Of a DNA stretch of 64,000 nt, positions 13,171 to 27,069 are shown in pieces. A program made the position numbers and the translations under genes. This DNA comes from Hedera helix (lineage: Eukaryota; Streptophyta; Magnoliopsida; Apiales; Araliaceae): assembly GCA_947179155.2 (NCBI GenBank), contig OX359264.1:53541702-53605701 (forward strand). Reading direction: 5' to 3'. The notes beneath the pieces are model-generated. The model saw nothing but the letters and a program-made list of their open reading frames with translations, was not told the origin of the DNA and ran no database searches. Within the stretch, counting starts at the first letter, position 1. Each line of letters opens with the position of its first letter.

Positions 13171-13430
13171 GTCTGAGTGACCTTATCCTTAGTGGATATC
13201 CTACTTGTTGAAGTAGAAGAGTGGACTAAGAATGTTGATACTCCGAATCACTTAAAATATCTTATGTTATTTACTTTCAGCATATATATTTTGTCATTAA
13301 CTGTTATAAACTGTTCTATCTGTCAGTAACTAATCTTCACACACCAAAGATAGAATCAAGATTTCATTAAGCCTTTAACGGGGAATTTTATATTAATATT
13401 TCACTGTGCCAAATTAATTAAACAAATTAA

Positions 13431-14027
13431 TTATCTGATACTTGATTTTTTAAATGAACAAATTTTTTTAGAAATCTAATCAACCTCTTTCTAGATTTTT
13501 ATTGTGCCTCTGAAAAACAACACAATATATACTTTAGTCTTTTTTAATTACATGTTTGTTTACGTTGGAGAAGAAATACATATTAAGTTGGAAGAATAAA
13601 GATATAATTTAATAAAATAGAAGAGGGACAAAATAGATATTACATTTGATCAAACTAACTTATTAAGAATAACTTATAAATCATTTTTAAAATACCAAAT
13701 TGTTGTTTATTTATTTTAATTTGTAACTGAAGTTATAAGTCATTGCCGAACAACACAATTTAAAAGGGACTCACCGGTCATTACAATATTCCAATATTCC
13801 ATATATCGGCCTCTAACTGAAACCTATAACAAAGTTCAACCTGCATCTCTTTCCTTTTTCTATACAGGATAATCAATTGGTTTTGATCCCTCTTCTTTGT
13901 AGCAGAAGTTTCAACATCTAACATATCTATTCCATTAATTACTGGAAGAAGAAGAAGAAAATGACAGTAAGGACACTAACTTGCTCCAATGGAGCAACTC
14001 CGTGGCGTATACGACGCAATTTGTAAA
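13431..14027. other. 3' flank of the hydrolase gene
   Basis: No gene seen. The stretch close to the hydrolase stop codon probably includes its 3' UTR; a GAAGAA run lies at about 13946-13960. Confidence 0.4.
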
Positions 14028-17000
14028 CTAAACTACAGAAGTGATATCAATCTGTGGTGAATCACCCAGGGTTACCTCTTCAATGTCTTCATTATCTTCT
14101 TCTATGGGAGTTTGATCAACTTCAGTAGCAAGCGGACCTTGAGGATCTCCAAAGAGTGTTCTGAATATCTGTCTATGGCATTCATGGCAGAAATAGAAAT
14201 ATGTGAAGTGGCCGTGGTTGAGGAGCTTATGCACCATGACCCCTGGCAGAACTCGTTGCGTATAATCAGCCATCGATGGTGGGACCACCCTATCATCCAT
14301 CCCCTATTAAACACATTGCAAAATTAACATAAAAAGAAAAATGAGGGCTGACAAGAGTAATGCCAGATTAACAATTTATGTCGATGAGATCACAACTTGT
14401 TCTCTTGATAATATTAAAAAACCTCAAATAGTTAGTCGAGGGCTTGGACTATAATAAGAAGACAATTGTTTCCAACTGCAATATATTTTGAGAAAAATAC
14501 GTTTGCACCATACATGGATAAAGCTTTGAAAAGCTATTGGTTTTGGAATAGAAGTATGGAAAGAAGGAAATGCTTGCCATACAAGTTTTAAAGAATTATC
14601 AGTAATTCCCTTTCCATCCATACTGACCTGGTCACTATTTTAAGTTCAAGTATTTACAGATCAGATAAACAATGTTCCACGCATCACGGGGACAAAATAA
14701 ACTTATTGATTAATTATTTAATGTACAACAGTGGTGCATGTGATCACACCACTTTAATCATTAAAGCAGTCGAAACAAGAACTGCAGTCTTCAAAAGTAG
14801 AATGAATGAAAAGGAATGAAGAAACTGAAAACACAAGGACAATACAGTAATACACCAAGTTATCTTGGTAGCGAGTCGCGCAGAATAATAGTACTCTCAA
14901 CTTTAAGACAAGAAAAATGATAACAAAGACGCGGCACTGACCTGCCAAATATGCATTGGGCCAAGAAAGCCTATCAATTCTTCTTCAGCTCGACTGTACT
15001 TTGACTTAAGCCAAAGGAGGATGCCTTTCCCTCTGCGTTTCTTCTGTACTTTGAGGTCTGCAAGGCTGAAACCCCAACTTGAAACCTGCAAGACAGCTTC
15101 CTCCACAAATGGTTTTACATTTCCATGTCGGACTGACTCCTCCACATCCCTCTGCCAGAACTCTTGGAACATTTCTTGCTCTATGAAATCCCTATCCTAG
15201 ACAAGTCAGCACACTTTAAAGAAATCAAAAAACAAAACAAGAAGCTGGAAGTGAATCCCTTCTACATATGAACCTCCTAGGAATTGTAGGCATGGCAGCA
15301 CAATTAATATATCCAAAACAAAGTTTCCCTTCATATGATTACGTTACTTTCTGATATCTTATTACCATATTTCACCCCTAAGAAACAATAACTAGACATT
15401 TAAGTAGATATTCACTATCTAAGCTGGAGCAGCAATTCAGTAACAGTGAATAAGATGTCTCACCCTCTTTCCAAGTGACAGTGACAGCCAAGTATTTATT
15501 TGACCAAGGTTTCCAGAAAGGAAGCTTCGACGATAAAAGTAAGGAAGAAATCTGGGAAATCTTTGAGCTAGGAAGTACATTAGTTTCTTTCGTAGCTTCC
15601 ATTTATCCCAGGTTCTACGTCTCTCTTCTTTGGACATGCCTGGTTCATATGGATTGACCATTGGGGCAACCATGAATGTGCCTGCATATTTGGTCAAGGA
15701 AAGGTCATCAGGGAAGATAGAAGTATTCACTTTTCCTTTTATAAGTTTATTAGAAATGAATCCAAGCATCACAATACTTTTGTAAAAAAATCTTTGAGAA
15801 CTACTTGGTAGCTGAGTAATTTTAGTTCAATAGTAAAGCCTATATAACAAAGAAGTTCAGAATTTTAGTAGTTATAGGTTCCCAGGCCCGTAGGATTGAA
15901 ATGTACCCCTAGAATTGAATTGTAATTGTATAGGTTTTCAAAAAAAAAAAGAAAAAAAAGAAAAAGTAAAAAAGAACTGCAGATAATAAGATCAAAGTAC
16001 CTGCAACTCTATCAGGAATATATCTAAGTGCAGCCCAAGCATGCATGCTTCCACCAGAATATCCCACCACCCAAAACTTGTCAGTGACACCCATGGCATA
16101 TGAAAGGTGTAACATATCATCAGCTGATGACTTGAGATTCCTGTTGGGATGAGGATCGCTTTCCCCAAACCCTGGAAGATCATATGTTATCAAACGAACG
16201 CCAAACTCTTGCAGTAGTGAAATCTTAAGGCCAGGTATTCCTATTTGCACAAAGAATATATAAAAAGAGAATGTGTGCCAAATGTTAGCAAGCCCATATC
16301 AATCATAGACTCCTGTAACAGTAACTCTGCTAGAAATATTCAACGAACATAATTGTACCTGCAAGCCGGGATGAGAGAAAGGAATGTGTAGCAATCATCG
16401 AAAATCTAGCTCTGTCAGCTGGAACACCTTGCTCCTGATAAGCCAAGTGTCTACCATCCGGTAACAGTATGCGAGTAGCATTAGCAGGATGTATATTCAG
16501 TTTCTTTATCAATGGACTGGTTGTATCACATTCAGTATTTACATATAGTGCTGCATAATAGTTAATTAAGTAAGATGTATGATAGTGATAGGAGACAAAA
16601 TTTGTATAATTAATTATTTATGTTGTCCTAATAGGCATTCAAGAGGAAAATGTAATGTTAGAAAACTATGGTTAACAGCCCATGGATGAGTACTTCACAG
16701 ATATCAGCCGAATATTTTACCTATGTATGGTAGCTTTACTAATTACTACAAGGCCACTTTCTCTGAAATATTGTTCATACTGATTAAGCAGCGTATTAGG
16801 CCCTATATTCATACTGGATGAGAAATGTTTTTCATTAGACTCCAGGAACCAATCTCAAAAATACCAAGACAATACATACAAAGACGAGAACTAAGAGAGA
16901 AAATTTTACATCCAATATCAACCATTACTTCTTACATAATGTCTCGACACCCTAAGTCTACTTCATCACTGATTTCTTCTTTCCTCATAATGTTATAATA

Positions 17001-18825
17001 CTTTGGGAACTGTAATCTTTTCCTCCAGAGGCTCCTTGAGCTCCTTAATTTGTAAATCTCCTTTAAAAATTTATGTTTTTACTGCAGACTTATACAAAAC
17101 AACAGTGGAATTAGTCCTGCATTAGCACTGTGGCCCTAATCTTTTTCAATCAAATTGGTAGTTTATCCAAGTTTTGCGCCACCGTGGACTTTCTACAGTC
17201 CCTCCCCCGTACATTTCCTTAAGAAGTTTAAAGCTCTTTATCTTGTTACCAAGGAAAATTATCAGGGATCAACCCATCACGCTCCTCTAAAAATAGAAAA
17301 AGAAAATTAATACAAAGACGGTGCTGATAGTTCAACTTAAAAAGGACAAACACTTCAATATTTGAGCACCAAAGCTCGCTTCAAATCCAGATACATGGTG
17401 TATAGCCACCATGGCACCATATCTTTAGTTTGTTACCTTAGTCATTTATACATTAGTTCATGCAGCATGTGGACCATACAATATACTATAACTATATACA
17501 CTAATATAAAGTCATAAGAGGAGATACCAATCAAATTAACTCATCAATTAAAATGAGTTAACTCATTTCAATTGATGAGTTAACAAAAATGGTATTATTT
17601 CATTTAATGTGGTATAATATATAATTACAATTAATTTCACTTGAGTTATGGATGAAGAATAAGAAAAAAAAATTAGAAATATTAAAAGTTATATATAATT
17701 TTACTTACATAAATGTAATTAATTTTTCTCAATTTGTGAACATAGAAATACGAAAAGTTTCTTCTTAACAATTAATTTGTAATTTTTAAGCGCATAATAT
17801 TAAAAATAATTAAATTCTTTTCAATTGTAGTAAAATATAGTAAACCAAATTATTAACATTAAGTGAAAAATAATAAATATATTAATAAAAATTATTATAT
17901 ATTTATAAATAAATAAAAAGTTACACAAACTGACCTGTGCGTCGTGAGTATAAAACCTACAAAAGGCATTAATCTTCAGAATAAGTTGCTACGAATTGTT
18001 CATCTGGCATTACTGACTACGATTCTGCTATATTGAAATTCTACATTAGTTGAGCACTAACTTGTCAGCAATCTCAAACTAGTGAAACAGAATATGAACT
18101 TTTACAACAGATATCAACTAATGTTGCATGATGTCAATATAACTGAAAACCCTTAATTGAAGAAACGGAGATCACCTTAAGCTTCAATTCACATTTGACT
18201 AAGTAAACAGTTGTTTCCAAATCAAAATAGCACTAAGTTTAATCGAATCAAATTAGCACCGTGTTTAATCGAATCAAATTAGCACTGTGTTTAATCATAT
18301 CCAGAACTTGAAAGAAACAGTACACCTAAATCAAATCCACTTAGGAACTCAGTTTCAAAACACAAACCACTAAGGAACTCGAATTTATAAAATTCAAAAA
18401 ACTCTCTCTGGGAAACCAAACAGAACAGAATTACCTGCAAGAGCGACGAATAATACGCAGAAAATCACACTCCAGGAATGGACAGGATCGCGATCTTCGG
18501 GTAAATACTCATTCAAAAGGCTCAATTTCTTACAAACCTTCTTAAACGGCGGTCCAAATTTCCTCACAACAAACGAATTCTCTCTCATCACACTCTGCTT
18601 CAACACGTCCCTAACACCTTTCCCAAACTCCACACTCATCTCCGCCAACCCCTTCCCAAACTCCACCGCGTGAAATTGTAAATTATTCTCCTCTTCATCA
18701 CGACCGCTCCCATTAACCCCGCCACCACCTACGAAACCCGGTGCCGCCTCAACGCCAATTCCAACGTTGTTGACGAAATTCGCGACGTCATCTCTCCACG
18801 GTGTCGGCTGGTTGACCTCAGACAT
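14028..18825 (-). CDS. Alpha/beta-hydrolase superfamily protein, membrane-anchored
   Basis: Six minus-strand exons: 18825-18435, 16550-16359, 16240-16001, 15681-15464, 15196-14942 and 14303-14028. All introns are GT-AG and the total is 1572 nt, giving 523 aa. Residues 1-115 form a Gly/Glu-rich soluble leader; a hydrophobic segment around WSVIFCVLFVALA (about 118-133) is a probable single membrane anchor. The hydrolase domain follows, with RILLPDGRHLAYQEQGVP, LITYDLPGFGESDPHPNRNL, the nucleophile elbow GYSGG, an Asp in GMDDRVVP and a His in HGHFTYF, so a complete Ser-Asp-His triad is visible. The C-terminus is acidic. This matches a conserved plant family of uncharacterised hydrolases; no substrate can be assigned. 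The ATG at 18825 is chosen because it opens MSEVNQPTPW, the usual start in this family as I recall it. Intron 1 is 1884 nt. Confidence 0.93.
17536..17583. repeat. 48-bp near-perfect palindrome
   Basis: The two 24-nt halves are reverse complements with a single mismatch. Arms are TTAACTCATCAATT and AATTGATGAGTTAA, and the centre is the perfect palindrome ATGAGTTAACTCAT. The flanks are A-rich. Confidence 0.9.
18229..18300. repeat. 26-bp tandem repeat, about 2.7 units
   Basis: Units start agcactaag, agcaccgtg and agcactgtg, each followed by tttaatcgaatcaaatt or a truncated version. Confidence 0.85.
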
Positions 18826-19440
18826 CTCAAAATTGAGCCAAAAATAATACCCAAAAGAAAAATGAGAAGAACTGAAATAAAAATTGTAAGAGAGCGTGAG
18901 AATTAAGCTTGACGGTGATACTGATAATGATAAAAATGGCCACGCAAATGTGGACAAACGAGTCGAGTGTAGATATGGACAGATAATATATACATATATA
19001 ATGTATATGTCTATTTTGTACCGTCTCTCTACGTATAATTGTGTATGTAATTTTTGTTATAGCCATGAACGGATGGTTTTGAGCTAGCTCGTTTTTTAGA
19101 GAGAGGAGAGAGAAAGGAGTAGAGTGTAATTTTAGGAATGGGAGGTGGGCGGAAGGGAGATGAAGGGTGGAGATAGTGACACGTGGCGAGAAGATTCATC
19201 AGTATGGGAGTGGAACTGACTCAGTGTTGGTGGATGCTGGTGGTGGTTGCGTCGTGGTGGGGTTTGCTCTTGGTTTAACGGTTGGTACCAGTCATTGACA
19301 ATTTGTCAGTTTCTAGTGACAGAATCTCATTGATATTTTTAAGGGTTAATTTGATATTTATATAAAATTTAATAAATTTTATTTATAAAAATATTAAATT
19401 AATTTATAAAAATATTAATTTTTATCTTAAATATGAAGTG
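18826..19440. other. Upstream flank of the hydrolase gene
   Basis: Contains the probable 5' UTR and promoter. A TATA-rich segment at about 18984-19013 lies 160-190 nt before the ATG, but no single TATA box is certain. A GA-rich stretch follows near 19100-19130 and a GGTGGTTG-rich patch near 19210-19260. Confidence 0.4.
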
Positions 19441-19586
19441 TTATTTCATGGTTTTGGAGTATAGTTACTCCATCACTCTCACATAAGAGTGAGTTCCACT
19501 ACTCTTATATGGAGATGGGTTCCACCACGTGTGGATCCCACTCTTATGTGAGAGGGTGAGTATACTTACTCTAAAAACATGACATA
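19441..19586. mobile_element. Fold-back (snapback) element of 146 bp
   Basis: The left arm (19441-19499) begins ttatttcatggttttggagt and contains cactctcacataagagtg. The right arm (about 19528-19586) is its diverged reverse complement, with cactcttatgtgagaggg and ctaaaaacatgacataa. The arms are about 55-59 bp with a short loop, so nearly the whole element would fold into one hairpin. I found no convincing target duplication. It could be a small MITE. Confidence 0.6.
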
Positions 19587-20946
19587 ATTTTCTTGATATA
19601 TGTATGTATTGAATTTTTTTTTTTTTTTAAAGTGTGGGTGTTTTATGTATACCATTTGTATTAACTATTAAAATTGCACAAATTTTATTTATATATTTAC
19701 CAAAATCTCTAAAATTTAGAACACGTTATCATTTACCAAAAGCTTTATTTGATTAAAAAAGAGAGTAACAACTGTAAATTTATCAAAATTTGATGGGTAG
19801 TAATTATACTACCAAATTCAAGTATTATTTTCTTTTTCGTTGTATGAGCTACTAAATTTATGCATTCAATTCACATTTATCTATTGAGGATACCAAATTT
19901 CAATTCAATATCTCAATATTAGTTTGGGTAATCTTAATCCACTGCATATTTATTAAAAATATTATGACCGAAAATACTATTAACATGCTTTTATGTGATA
20001 TTGCATTGTTTTTATATATTATTTTTTAACCTATGTTGTTAAAATTAACTATATCCTATAAAAAAAATATTGATGTCCTCTCTTTGTAATGTAAGGTTTT
20101 ATTTTAAAGAGTGTTTTTGATTTTTAGTTTAAATTCTTTCAAGGTTTTCAGTAATTACCAACTATTTCTCTTAATATCTAAGCAAGAGTTTGAGTAAATT
20201 GTAATATGGTTGTCCTCTCTATAATTTTATAGTGAAAATAAGATACACAAATACATTATGAGAAGTCCTAAGAGTTTATGAAATTGGAATGATTTTTTAA
20301 AAAAAAAATTAAAGGTTAACATAAAAGATTGTCAGTGTGATTGTTGAATGCATGGTTTTAAAATTCGGTCCGAACTAACGGTTCGACAGGTAAAAAATTG
20401 AAACCGGTTATCACACTGATCTGGTTTGACCTAAAAAATCAGTTTTCACCGACCCAGTTAAATCAGTGGTTCAACCGATCAAACCAATTAGTTGACTTTG
20501 TTTTAAAGTATTTTTTAATATTTTTTTTATACAAAAATATTTTTATTTTTAAAATTAGATAGTTTTACTAATGCTATAACATTATTTTACTATATTTTAA
20601 CTTATAAAAAATTAGATATTTTAAAATTTTATTAATTATTAATAATATATATTTTTCTATATTTATAACGTCACCGATTCAATAACGGTTTGACTACTAG
20701 TTGGACTAGTGACCCCTTTATCCAATATTTTTTTTTGTTTGACGACCGGTTCAGATTTAAAAACATTGGTTTATTATAAGGAAACTTAAAGTCTGTTTTT
20801 TTTCTTCCTTGTATTAAGATAGAGGCATTCTCAACCAACATAAAGGATCGGATCAAGTTGGAACTGATTTTATCTTTAAAGACCAAAAAGAATATTCATG
20901 TAAATTTATTGTGGTAATCACATATATTCTGTCTTGTTAGTCTAAC
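19587..20946. other. AT-rich intergenic DNA with a possible MITE
   Basis: No gene seen. About 20350-20765 starts tggttttaaaattcggtccgaa and ends ggttcagatttaaaaacattgg, a loose inverted repeat around GGTTCAACCGG-like motifs, which suggests a decayed MITE of roughly 415 bp. The 5-bp CTAAC at 20942-20946 is the left target duplication of the adjacent LTR element. Confidence 0.35.
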
Positions 20947-23900
20947 TGTGACGACCCCGAATCCGGGTTCCTTGAACCTCGGACCCGGTTCAACACGAGT
21001 ACTACTTTTCCTTATTGTTCATGAATTTTAACAATATTATAATTGCTAAATAATCATTTATTTACAATTATATAACATCTCCTTCTATTCCAGAATCGAA
21101 ATCTTTATACATTCCTAGTATGTCTCAATATCATACATGATACTACATTCTATTACAATCAATTTGAGTATTTAATACTCATATAACATACCAACTAAGT
21201 CTTATGCTACAGAATCATTTACCTGTCCAATTCGGACTGATATCTACAATAGATATTTAGATCTTCAATGGAAGTAATATATTTTCCTGTTCCTTGTTCT
21301 TTATCGAGAACTTCAGGTAACTAGCCTTATCTGAAAATGTTGGTTTAGGCAAGAGTGAGCACGACGGCTCAACAAGTTCAACAGCTACACATAACACATT
21401 ACATGCTTCACATAAAATTTACAATTTATACTAACATCATGTTTTTCATGCATTTCAGTTTATGACATACTGCTCATGCATATCATGCCTCGCATTTAAT
21501 CTATGCTTCATGTCTAACCTCTATCATGACATATAGTTCAATACAGAACAATTGTCTTAAATCAACTACCGCATATCAATAATTCAAATCAACTTATTGC
21601 ACAAAGGCACATTAAAACATCTTTGCACATAACCACATATGAGCACATCTCAGTTTAATAACAAACTTATAATTCATGCACATAATACAACACGTTCTGA
21701 AAAACTTGCCTGAACTTGTATAACCAGCTTACGTTAATCTTTCACGTTCCTTGCACCACCTACACGGTATGTGAGATCAACGGTGCACAATATCAGTCAA
21801 AGTTTGACTCAATACTAAATCTTATTTTAAAGATATTTATTTCTTCTTATCATCCCCTTTATTTAATAAGGTTAATTTCATATTTTAATCTCTCTTTGAC
21901 TTGACTCAGTGTTTCATATTCAACACCATAAATCTTTTGTTCGAAACTATGCAATTCTGACATTTATTAATGTCACTGCATTAAAACTTGGACCCTATAT
22001 TTATTTAGGTCGATCCACCAATTAATCACTAATGTACCATACCCTTGGTTTAACTTAATCACATCATTTATCTCGATACTTATCATAATATTACCCACCT
22101 TGGATAATATTTTAAATTTTACTATCAATTAGTAATAACTTATAATGTTATTTAATTGTTAAATAACACTTTAAATAATCATTACTATTATTAATTTATT
22201 TTTAATAATAGTTTACCTTAATCATTATTATTAATCTTTTAATAATAATTTAATTGCTTGCTAATATTATTACCCTTTAATAATATTTTAATTGACTTCT
22301 CATTATTATCAATCATTTTAATAATAATTTAATTGTTCATCAATATTATCAATCATTTAATAATATTTGAAATCCTCACGTATCATTAGTAATTATTTAA
22401 TAACGATTCAACCCTTAACTATTATTACCCAATAGTTAATTACTTGTTAAACAATATTATTAATTCTTTAATAATATTCTAAATCTTTATTTATCATTAT
22501 TATTTATTTAATAATGATTTAACTCTTAACTATTATTATTTAATAGTTAATTAAATGCTAAATAATATTATTAATCCTTTAATAATATTTTAAATTAATT
22601 ACATATCATTATTAATTATTGAATAATGATTTAATTCTTAACTATTATCATACTCTAATATTATTAATCTTTTAATAATATCTTAATCATTTCCTAAACT
22701 TATAAACAATTTATTTTAATTGTTTACACTTTACTAATTAATGCATTTTTATCATTCTAAAATGCCAAACCCATAAAATTTTATCAACAATGACTAAATC
22801 CCTCATAAAAAATCTGCGTATACCGTATATAGGATTTCCAAGCCATAAATCCTATTTTCTAAATTTTCAACATCACATCACATAATTAATTCATTTACTC
22901 ATAACTAGTCCATTTCCATGAAAATACCAAATTAGTTCTAAAAATTCTTATTTTCTGGTATTTGACAGGATATAGCTCCATATTGAACATATATTTTTCT
23001 CGTAATTTTTAAAATTCATTTACTAGTTTTAAATAGCCCAAAATAATCAGATCTTGCACCATTTATCATAAATTATTCCTTTTTTAGAATATTATGAAAT
23101 TTTCAGGATTAGTTCCTGTTATCATAGAAAAGCTCCTGCATAAATTTCATATTTTTCTGAGTTGTACACAAAAAGTTATTTTGATACATTTCTAAAAATC
23201 ACACTTTATTGTAAAATCCATAACTTGAGTTTTACACAATCAAAAATCACCATCTTTTTACTAGACTCAGTTAGCTCATCAAACTATCATTCCAAAAATA
23301 TTCAGAATTTTTAGAGAAATAAAAGTGGACGAAACTGCCCCTGGACCAAACTGAACAGTAACTATTTTTGGCCTTTTCAGATTTTCGGACAGTTTTGGGG
23401 TCCTTCACGGAAACGATTATAAAACGAAATCTACAACTCCGATTAAGGTCCAGTCGGAGGCGTTGGACTCGTATTTTCCTAAACTATAGTTTTCATTTAT
23501 CAAACACAAAATTTGGAGTTGTCTAGGTCTCGAAAAACAGTGTTAAAGGGGCTGATCAGTAGCTAATTTTTCTGATTTTTCAACATGGATGTGTTTTACT
23601 AAAAATTCCATAACTTGCTCATTTTAAATCGGATTTTAGTCATTCAACTTGGAGAATCTTCATATTTCATGGATCTATTACCCAAAATTGACGGATCACA
23701 AATCCGACTTACGGATCGTGAACAGTAATTCCGTGAAGGGGCTGCTACGTATTAGATTAACTTGTTTTCGTCGGTAAAAATTTATTCAATGAGTTTGATG
23801 AAATTTTTCATCACAAACACATATAAAAACCCATGTTAAACCCATCAAACTATGAATATACATATATTACATAGTTAAAGACTTCTAGACCATCAAAACA

Positions 23901-25553
23901 AGTTTTGATCGGTTAAAAATATATTTTAACCGTTTAAAACTTATTTAAACAACAAAAATGAAATTAAAAAGGTTTGGAGTACTTTTTAACCTCTTAGACA
24001 TGGATGATCTCCTTCCTCTTGCTAGGAGCTAGGCTTGTGACTCCACCTTGATCATTCTCTAGCAACTTTCCTTAGTGGATCATCCATTTCTCAAAGCTTG
24101 CTAGCTTTTCTCTAGAATACTCTCTCTTTCTCTCTAGGAGTTCTTGAAAACTAACTAACAAACATAACAAAATGTTGATGGATGCTATATATAGACCCTC
24201 CCTAATCACCATTAACCTTCACTAATCAACTAGTGTTGGTGAATTTAAGGGTTAACCAAGCTTACTATAGCTTGAATGACCTATTGAGTGACATTTTGAT
24301 TGACCAATGGAATGACTAGGGTTGGTGGGGAGTTGTTGAGACATTTTACACTCCAAATTCACCAACAAACAACCTTTCATGTGGGGCCCCCTCCAAAATT
24401 CGGGATTCCTCTTTTATTACATCACTTTAGCTTTATTTTTACATCTTATATCATTATATAAGTATTCATATATATATACACCAATGTATATATATTGACC
24501 ACCACTTTGACTTCCATTTGGGCTCCACATTGGATCAAATTAATATTTCTATTGGGCTCATCAATTAAATTTGTTTGGGCTCAATTTAATTATTACATTG
24601 GGCTAATATTAATTACCCTATGTTACATTTAATTAAAACAAGCATTGGGCTTGGTTAATTATTACATGAATCAATGTTCAAATTAAATTATATGAACTAC
24701 TAGGTTAATTAATTTGACCTAGTTTAATACCCCATTTGGACTTATATTATAGTCCAATTAAATATGATTTAATTTATTCTACCACATTGGGTTACATAAT
24801 TAACTCATCCATAGTTAATTCTCATCACCACTTTCCTTTCTCTAACAATTAACCAATGTTTGGTTAATGCTCTCCCATGTCTACCAACTAGGGTTATTCA
24901 ATTAACCCTACATTAGTTAATTCTCTACACTCAAAAATATTTTCCAACACTTTGACCATCATTTGACTTTTAATGGTTTGGGCTACATAACTTACTTTTT
25001 ATTGGCTCTCTTATTTAATTACCCATTTCATGCAAATATCTCCATATTGGGCTTACATCTATAACAACTTATTAATTAAGTAAATTACTTAATTAATTAA
25101 CTTCTTAATATTGTCCTTCTAGGCAATATTCCACTTCCCTACTTGTTACTCATAACCTTAATTCATAACTTATATAATTAATTCAATTAATTATATTACA
25201 TGACTTTTCTTTTTAATCCATACTAAAACTAATTAATTTATTAGTTTTATTAAGTATTTAATTTACTTCACACATCATCTTGTTTGACTAACAAACTCAA
25301 CTATAGGTGTATATATATAAATATTAATATATTCACCTTCACTTCTCAATTGAATTTCTTTCTTAAATAAATTATCTACCTGCATCATTAAAATATTCTC
25401 ACATTTAATTTCTAACAAATTATTTATGTTAAAAAAAAAATGTTTACCCATTTTCAACACATCTTCCTTCTCACCTTCTAGGTTTAAACCTTAACCTTAA
25501 ATAAAATCAATTAAGATATTATTTAAAATTTTGAAATTATTTGGGATATTACA
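20947..25553 (-). repeat. LARD 3' LTR (left copy)
   Basis: 4607 bp. It contains an AT-rich block at about 22100-22700 built of recurring ttaataatatttt-like motifs. Short ORFs in it recur at the same place in the other LTR and look fortuitous. Relative to the right copy I noticed only two substitutions, near 21578 and near 25469, and no indels. Confidence 0.93.
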
Positions 25554-25566
25554 TTCACCCCTTCTT
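25554..25566 (-). other. LARD polypurine tract
   Basis: On the minus strand AAGAAGGGGTGAA lies directly next to the start of the 3' LTR, the expected position for plus-strand priming. Confidence 0.75.
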
Positions 25567-26243
25567 ATAAGAATTTCGTCCCCGAAATTATCTCATACAC
25601 AATTCTACCAATTTTCATCACTGAGAATATCTCTTTACTCATCAAATTCTATGACCACCCTTTTCTAGGAAGTTCATACTTCTAAACTCATAATTCCAGA
25701 ACAATGGAATATCTTGCAGAAGAATAAATTGAAAATCAATATCTTACAGAAGAATAAATTGAAAATCAAAATATTCATTAAAACTTTCATAATATGCTGA
25801 GGGGTCATCAAGACTGTGAACATCCGAATGGAATTAACTGAATTCCGAATAAATAGTATTTATCCCTGTAAATACTTATAAAAAGAGTGTTTATCAATCA
25901 CAATGACTGAAAACATTCCATAGGTGTACGCTAGGTGATCAGCCTATTGTACCATACGTCGTGCAGAACGTCTTAGTTGTTAGGCGCCAGTCGGAGCTAT
26001 ATGCCGACAAAAATATATCTGCTTTAGCCGACAGAATATATTTGTTTTTGCACTTGTTCACCTCAGACTTACTACAAAATTCCGTTCCAAAATAATTTGG
26101 ATTGGATAATAAACTTGAGTCAATTCTGACCAAAAGTGTCCAGTCAAAATAAATGACAAAGACTCCCATCATTGAACTGTTCGTATATTACGATTCAAAA
26201 ATCATTTCAAATTAGTTAAAATAACTAAAATTCATTTATAGGA

Positions 26244-26344
26244 TTTCATGATACCGCATCATCTTGACAGTACGTTGAGGATTCCGTCATTAATTCATGA
26301 CTTCATGATACCGCACATCTTGACAGTACGTTGAGGATTCTGTC
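26244..26344. repeat. Direct repeat of about 44 bp
   Basis: Two copies of tcatgataccgca followed by tcttgacagtacgttgagga, the first at 26244-26288 and the second at 26301-26344. The first has three extra bases (tca). Confidence 0.85.
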
Positions 26345-27069
26345 CTTTTCATCCCCACACCATGGCTTTAATGGCGTGTGATGATTTTATAAATACATTT
26401 TGATATTTTCAAATCAATTTGTCTAGCTGAATCAATTAGCATAGACTCTTCTTTAAACGTTTTAAAATACCGAAAATCATTTTATGACTTTATCATACTA
26501 CATCATACCATAGTGGACTTTAAACATCCAACATTAGGTTACTCTGCATTGATGACTCCATCGTTTATCATCTCTGCACTAAATGCATTAATGATTTCTA
26601 AAATACATTTGTCTTTTCAAAAGCATAAAAGTGCGAATTTAGCACGATTTTAAGAATTTCAAAGTCTAGCATAGCTAGAAGATTTGGAATGTCCTAAAAC
26701 CTCAAAATACCTCAAATTTCTCCTTCGCATTTTTTTCCAGCTTAATAACTGTATCTGGTAAAGCTCTAGTCTTACTACTTAACTCTACCCATACTTATTG
26801 TTCATCAAACTTACCACACATTAGGAGTTCAGGTACTTGCCACAATCATATGGGTTGGAGAACTTATCCTAGTAAGACCAAAATCGTCCATTCGCTGAGG
26901 GGTTCCACCATACGATTATGAGTCACGAACTTACCATTAGTATGAGTTTTAAGAACACGTACTTATCTTAATATTCTCTACATATCCAATATATTATGAG
27001 AAAAGAATCACCTTCTCACCATATATACATCGAATAGCATGACATCAGGTTCAAATCGATTATCACTAT

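Larger units (their letters stand above)
11258..13430. mobile_element. Possible LTR or decayed LTR retrotransposon, interrupted by a MITE
   Basis: The segment begins near TGTTAGGATTTGC and runs through sequence resembling plant Ty1/copia LTRs (lag-type cttcaacggaac, ...agtggatatcctacttgttg...). It is broken by the hAT-type MITE at 12672-13170. No ORF is present and no partner LTR or clear target duplication was found. It contains the 11449-11690 tandem duplication. Assignment is tentative. Confidence 0.3.
16551..18434 (-). other. Intron 1 of the hydrolase gene
   Basis: An 1884-nt GT-AG intron. It contains a 48-bp near-perfect palindrome (17536-17583) and a 26-bp tandem repeat (18229-18300), both listed separately. 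No coding exon is needed from it for the hydrolase frame. Confidence 0.8.

Noticed and set aside
21716..21904. 62-codon ORF, identical at 28647-28835
   Set aside because: It lies on the antisense strand of the LARD LTR, and its repetition only reflects LTR identity.
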